NCBI GenBank assembly: GCA_946415365.1
Contig: CAMKSE010000009.1
Location: 1-64,000 of the forward strand
DNA: 64,000 nucleotides
Direction: 5' to 3'
Source: an uncultured Prevotellaceae bacterium
GTDB taxonomy: Bacteria > Bacteroidota > Bacteroidia > Bacteroidales > Bacteroidaceae
The notes beneath the pieces are model-generated. The model searched no databases, was not told where the DNA came from, and saw nothing but the letters and a program-made list of their open reading frames with translations. A program made the position numbers and the translations under genes. Below, piece after piece: positions 61,680-64,000 of the stretch; positions within the stretch are counted from its first letter, which is position 1, and every line of letters begins with the position of its first letter.

Positions 61680-63758
61680 TTACTTCTGGAGAATGATGTT
61701 GAACGTGAAACTGTAGTCGAACTGGCTATCAGGGGGACCGAGTTTCACTTTGACGGTCATCGTGGTCTTATGGGTACCAGAGGAGATACCATTGTTTAGT
61801 TCACCGATGATACATTTAGTGACAGGATCGTATGCGAAGTCTGTCTTTACTATCTTATTATCACCCGAAACAATTGTACCATCACTATTCTTCCAACTGA
61901 TATCTACGAGTGTCACCTCAGAATTGCCGAAATCGCGCCAGGTAGAATCAGTATATTTCTTGATGAAGGGTTGCAGGGCAATCATACCACCGGTGCTGAA
62001 TGTAGCAGTGAGGCCGTCGCTGCTGAGCAGCGTGGCGGGATAGCCCGCAATAGGCACAAAGGCGAGCGGCTCTACGCGGAACTGCCAGTCGGTCAAGACA
62101 ACTGGAATATGTATCCAGTCATTGCGGCGGATGACATTGAAACCACCTGTAAAGCCTCCATAGACACCGTTTTCCGTGAGGTCATGGTGAGTGGTCACAC
62201 CATAGCGGATCTCGTCATCATACCATTCCTGCGTTGTAGGGTTCTGCCGCTGTATCTTGAATCGCAGCGACAGCTGGTTATTAACGGCAGTATAAGTCGC
62301 ATCCGTCTCATTGACGTAGAAGAAGAGGGTACCCGTTCCATTAGTGGCATCAAGCTCTAAAGGTGTAGCCGGCTCGTACTTCACCGTCCCCACATCAGCT
62401 CTGGCACCATCAGGCAGAGTGATTCTTTCCACCGTAGCATCTCCTGTGTTGGTCACCTTTCCTGTGATGACAATATCACTGAAAGCATACTGCTTGTTAG
62501 TGTCAAGATTATAAATATAAAACTTCACTTTAAATTCACCTGTTGTAGCACTACCACTCAGGTCATACTCATATCTGGAAATATAGGGACTCACATTATA
62601 CCGCTCAGGCCGTATATCCGTTGCCACATTTGTGCTCGTGCCGCCATTAACGGTCACCACGGAAAAATTACCGCCATCAGTAGCAACCCTACAGGCTGTG
62701 AACGACAGTTTTTTCGGAGTGAAGGAAAGTCCGCTCCTGGGTTTCACTGTGAGGATGATGGCAGACGCATCATCGTTGGTTGTCACTTTCACTGTGGGCT
62801 GGAACTTATAGAGCGTTGTATGGGCTGCATCGCCTGCCGGAATCGATCCATTTGCTTGCAGATTGGCACCATACGACAACTGCGCCTGTTCAAAGACACC
62901 TGATTCTGACACACTCGCGCTTGTCTGTAAGGTGGCATTATGGAGTGCCCATGTAGCTGTCACGCCGGCTTCACTTCCCGTTTGACTGAGGGTCTGTGGT
63001 GCCAGATTATTGATTGACTCCAGATTGTCTTTACTGAAGAGGTATATGCCTGGGCCTGAAGAAGCCTGATTGATAGGCTCCACCTCAATGCCTTTAATCC
63101 TTATCTTGCCGGCAGACTCATTAGTAAAGTAGAACTGCATCTTACCTATGACGCGCCAGACTGTAATGGTACCGGCATCAGTTTCTGCGCCCTTTGTAAC
63201 GGAAACCTCTTTCATCGTATTAGAGTTGGCTGCAGTAGTCAACTTACCCGTCATAGGGATAAGATTTTCGCTATAGCCATTGGCAAATTTCACGGTTGCA
63301 TCTGGATTGACAGTAGACCCAACGCTATAGCCATCGTCATAGTTGGCGGTGGCATAGATATAGTAACTGCCAGCAGGCAACGGGGCAGAGGTGACGGTGG
63401 CCGACTTGTGAGTGCTGGACATAGAATTAGGCTTTTCTGCTCCTGTATGAGCCACTTCGGTTAAATCAGCCTTTGTGCCGCTGACGACCTGGACCACCTT
63501 GTTGTCTGTTCCACAGATTAGGATTCGGAAAGTTTGGAGCCTTTCCCATTCATGGTCTGGGTCTTCCCAAGGAACAGCATTCACGGCGCGTGTCTGGTTG
63601 GAGCTGTTCTCCGGAGTGCTGATGGTGATACGGATACGTCCCATACCCTCTGGTAAGGGCTGTTCATCATCGGTAGCTATATCGCTGGAACAAGCTGTCA
63701 TCAGCAATACCGACAGCAGCATGAAAAATATCCGGAGTATATTATGCCTTATTGTCAT
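61680..63758 (-). CDS. Fimbrillin-like lipoprotein
   Basis: LLSVLLMTACSSDIA lipobox; GRIRITISTPENSSNQTRAVN...WERLQTFRILICGTDNKVVQV. Confidence 0.65.
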   Translation of the reverse strand: MTIRHNILRIFFMLLSVLLMTACSSDIATDDEQPLPEGMGRIRITISTPENSSNQTRAVNAVPWEDPDHEWERLQTFRILICGTDNKVVQVVSGTKADLTEVAHTGAEKPNSMSSTHKSATVTSAPLPAGSYYIYATANYDDGYSVGSTVNPDATVKFANGYSENLIPMTGKLTTAANSNTMKEVSVTKGAETDAGTITVWRVIGKMQFYFTNESAGKIRIKGIEVEPINQASSGPGIYLFSKDNLESINNLAPQTLSQTGSEAGVTATWALHNATLQTSASVSESGVFEQAQLSYGANLQANGSIPAGDAAHTTLYKFQPTVKVTTNDDASAIILTVKPRSGLSFTPKKLSFTACRVATDGGNFSVVTVNGGTSTNVATDIRPERYNVSPYISRYEYDLSGSATTGEFKVKFYIYNLDTNKQYAFSDIVITGKVTNTGDATVERITLPDGARADVGTVKYEPATPLELDATNGTGTLFFYVNETDATYTAVNNQLSLRFKIQRQNPTTQEWYDDEIRYGVTTHHDLTENGVYGGFTGGFNVIRRNDWIHIPVVLTDWQFRVEPLAFVPIAGYPATLLSSDGLTATFSTGGMIALQPFIKKYTDSTWRDFGNSEVTLVDISWKNSDGTIVSGDNKIVKTDFAYDPVTKCIIGELNNGISSGTHKTTMTVKVKLGPPDSQFDYSFTFNIILQK

Positions 63759-63773
63759 CTTCTTATTTATACC

Positions 63774-64000
63774 TTATATATATATAGTAGGATTATCCAC
63801 ATGTCGCCAGTGTTTCTCCTCTATCTTAATCTTGATGGTGCCTTCCTGTGCATTGATGCCTTCAATCGAGACGCGATAGATGTTATTGCGCACAATACCA
63901 TGGTTCATTGACACAGAAGACGAGGAGGTTTCCGTGTCACTAAGACCACTCCACTGACTGGCATGGTATGAACCGCTGGCAGACTCTCCCTGATGGCGCA
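63774..64000 (-). CDS. C-terminal part of a fimbrillin-like protein (start outside window)
   Basis: Open frame ...MNHGIVRNNIYRVSIEGINAQEGTIKIKIEEKHWRHVDNPTIYI*; NNIYRVSI is typical of Mfa-like fimbrillins. Confidence 0.65.
   Translation of the reverse strand, partial: RHQGESASGSYHASQWSGLSDTETSSSSVSMNHGIVRNNIYRVSIEGINAQEGTIKIKIEEKHWRHVDNPTIYI

Overview
The window looks chromosomal and Bacteroidales, probably Prevotella/Segatella-like. The basis is TTTG-N19-TAnnTTTG promoters, Bacteroidetes-type C-terminal tails (YNLxGQ...KGIVIxNGxK), and the gene content. Main blocks: (1) 0-3.6 kb: sialidase-like protein and a C10 peptidase. (2) 3.6-15.2 kb: a phage-like accessory region with a BT4734/VirE-type primase, GH24 lysozyme, BRO-N antirepressor and an unknown 432-aa protein. 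It also has a pair of inverted DnaA boxes, a lipoprotein, a MABP/beta-prism plus glycine-repeat protein, a MITE-like element, DUF4248, an HU-like protein and an overlapping spanin-like gene pair. (3) 15.2-33.4 kb: GH3, a glycogen cluster (GH57, GT4, debranching enzyme), lipid kinase, miaA, a membrane-anchored CbbX-like AAA+ ATPase, secreted hypotheticals, a TPR-AraC regulator, gap and mscL. (4) 34-53 kb: GH2, GH2, GH29, guaA, MurU-like and AmgK-RapZ-like recycling genes, a DUF4450-like protein, groSL and GH28. (5) 53-64 kb: a 2848-aa secreted protein behind fimbrillin-like genes. The most unusual signal is that several unrelated families of short repeats or palindromes lie in frame inside conserved coding genes (GH2, GH29, DUF4450, miaA, GH3, guaA, AmgK-RapZ, a GH2 signal peptide). 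The second is the dispersed primase/HU/DUF4248/lysozyme/spanin-like cassette. All calls come from reading sequence and translations by eye; no searches were run.
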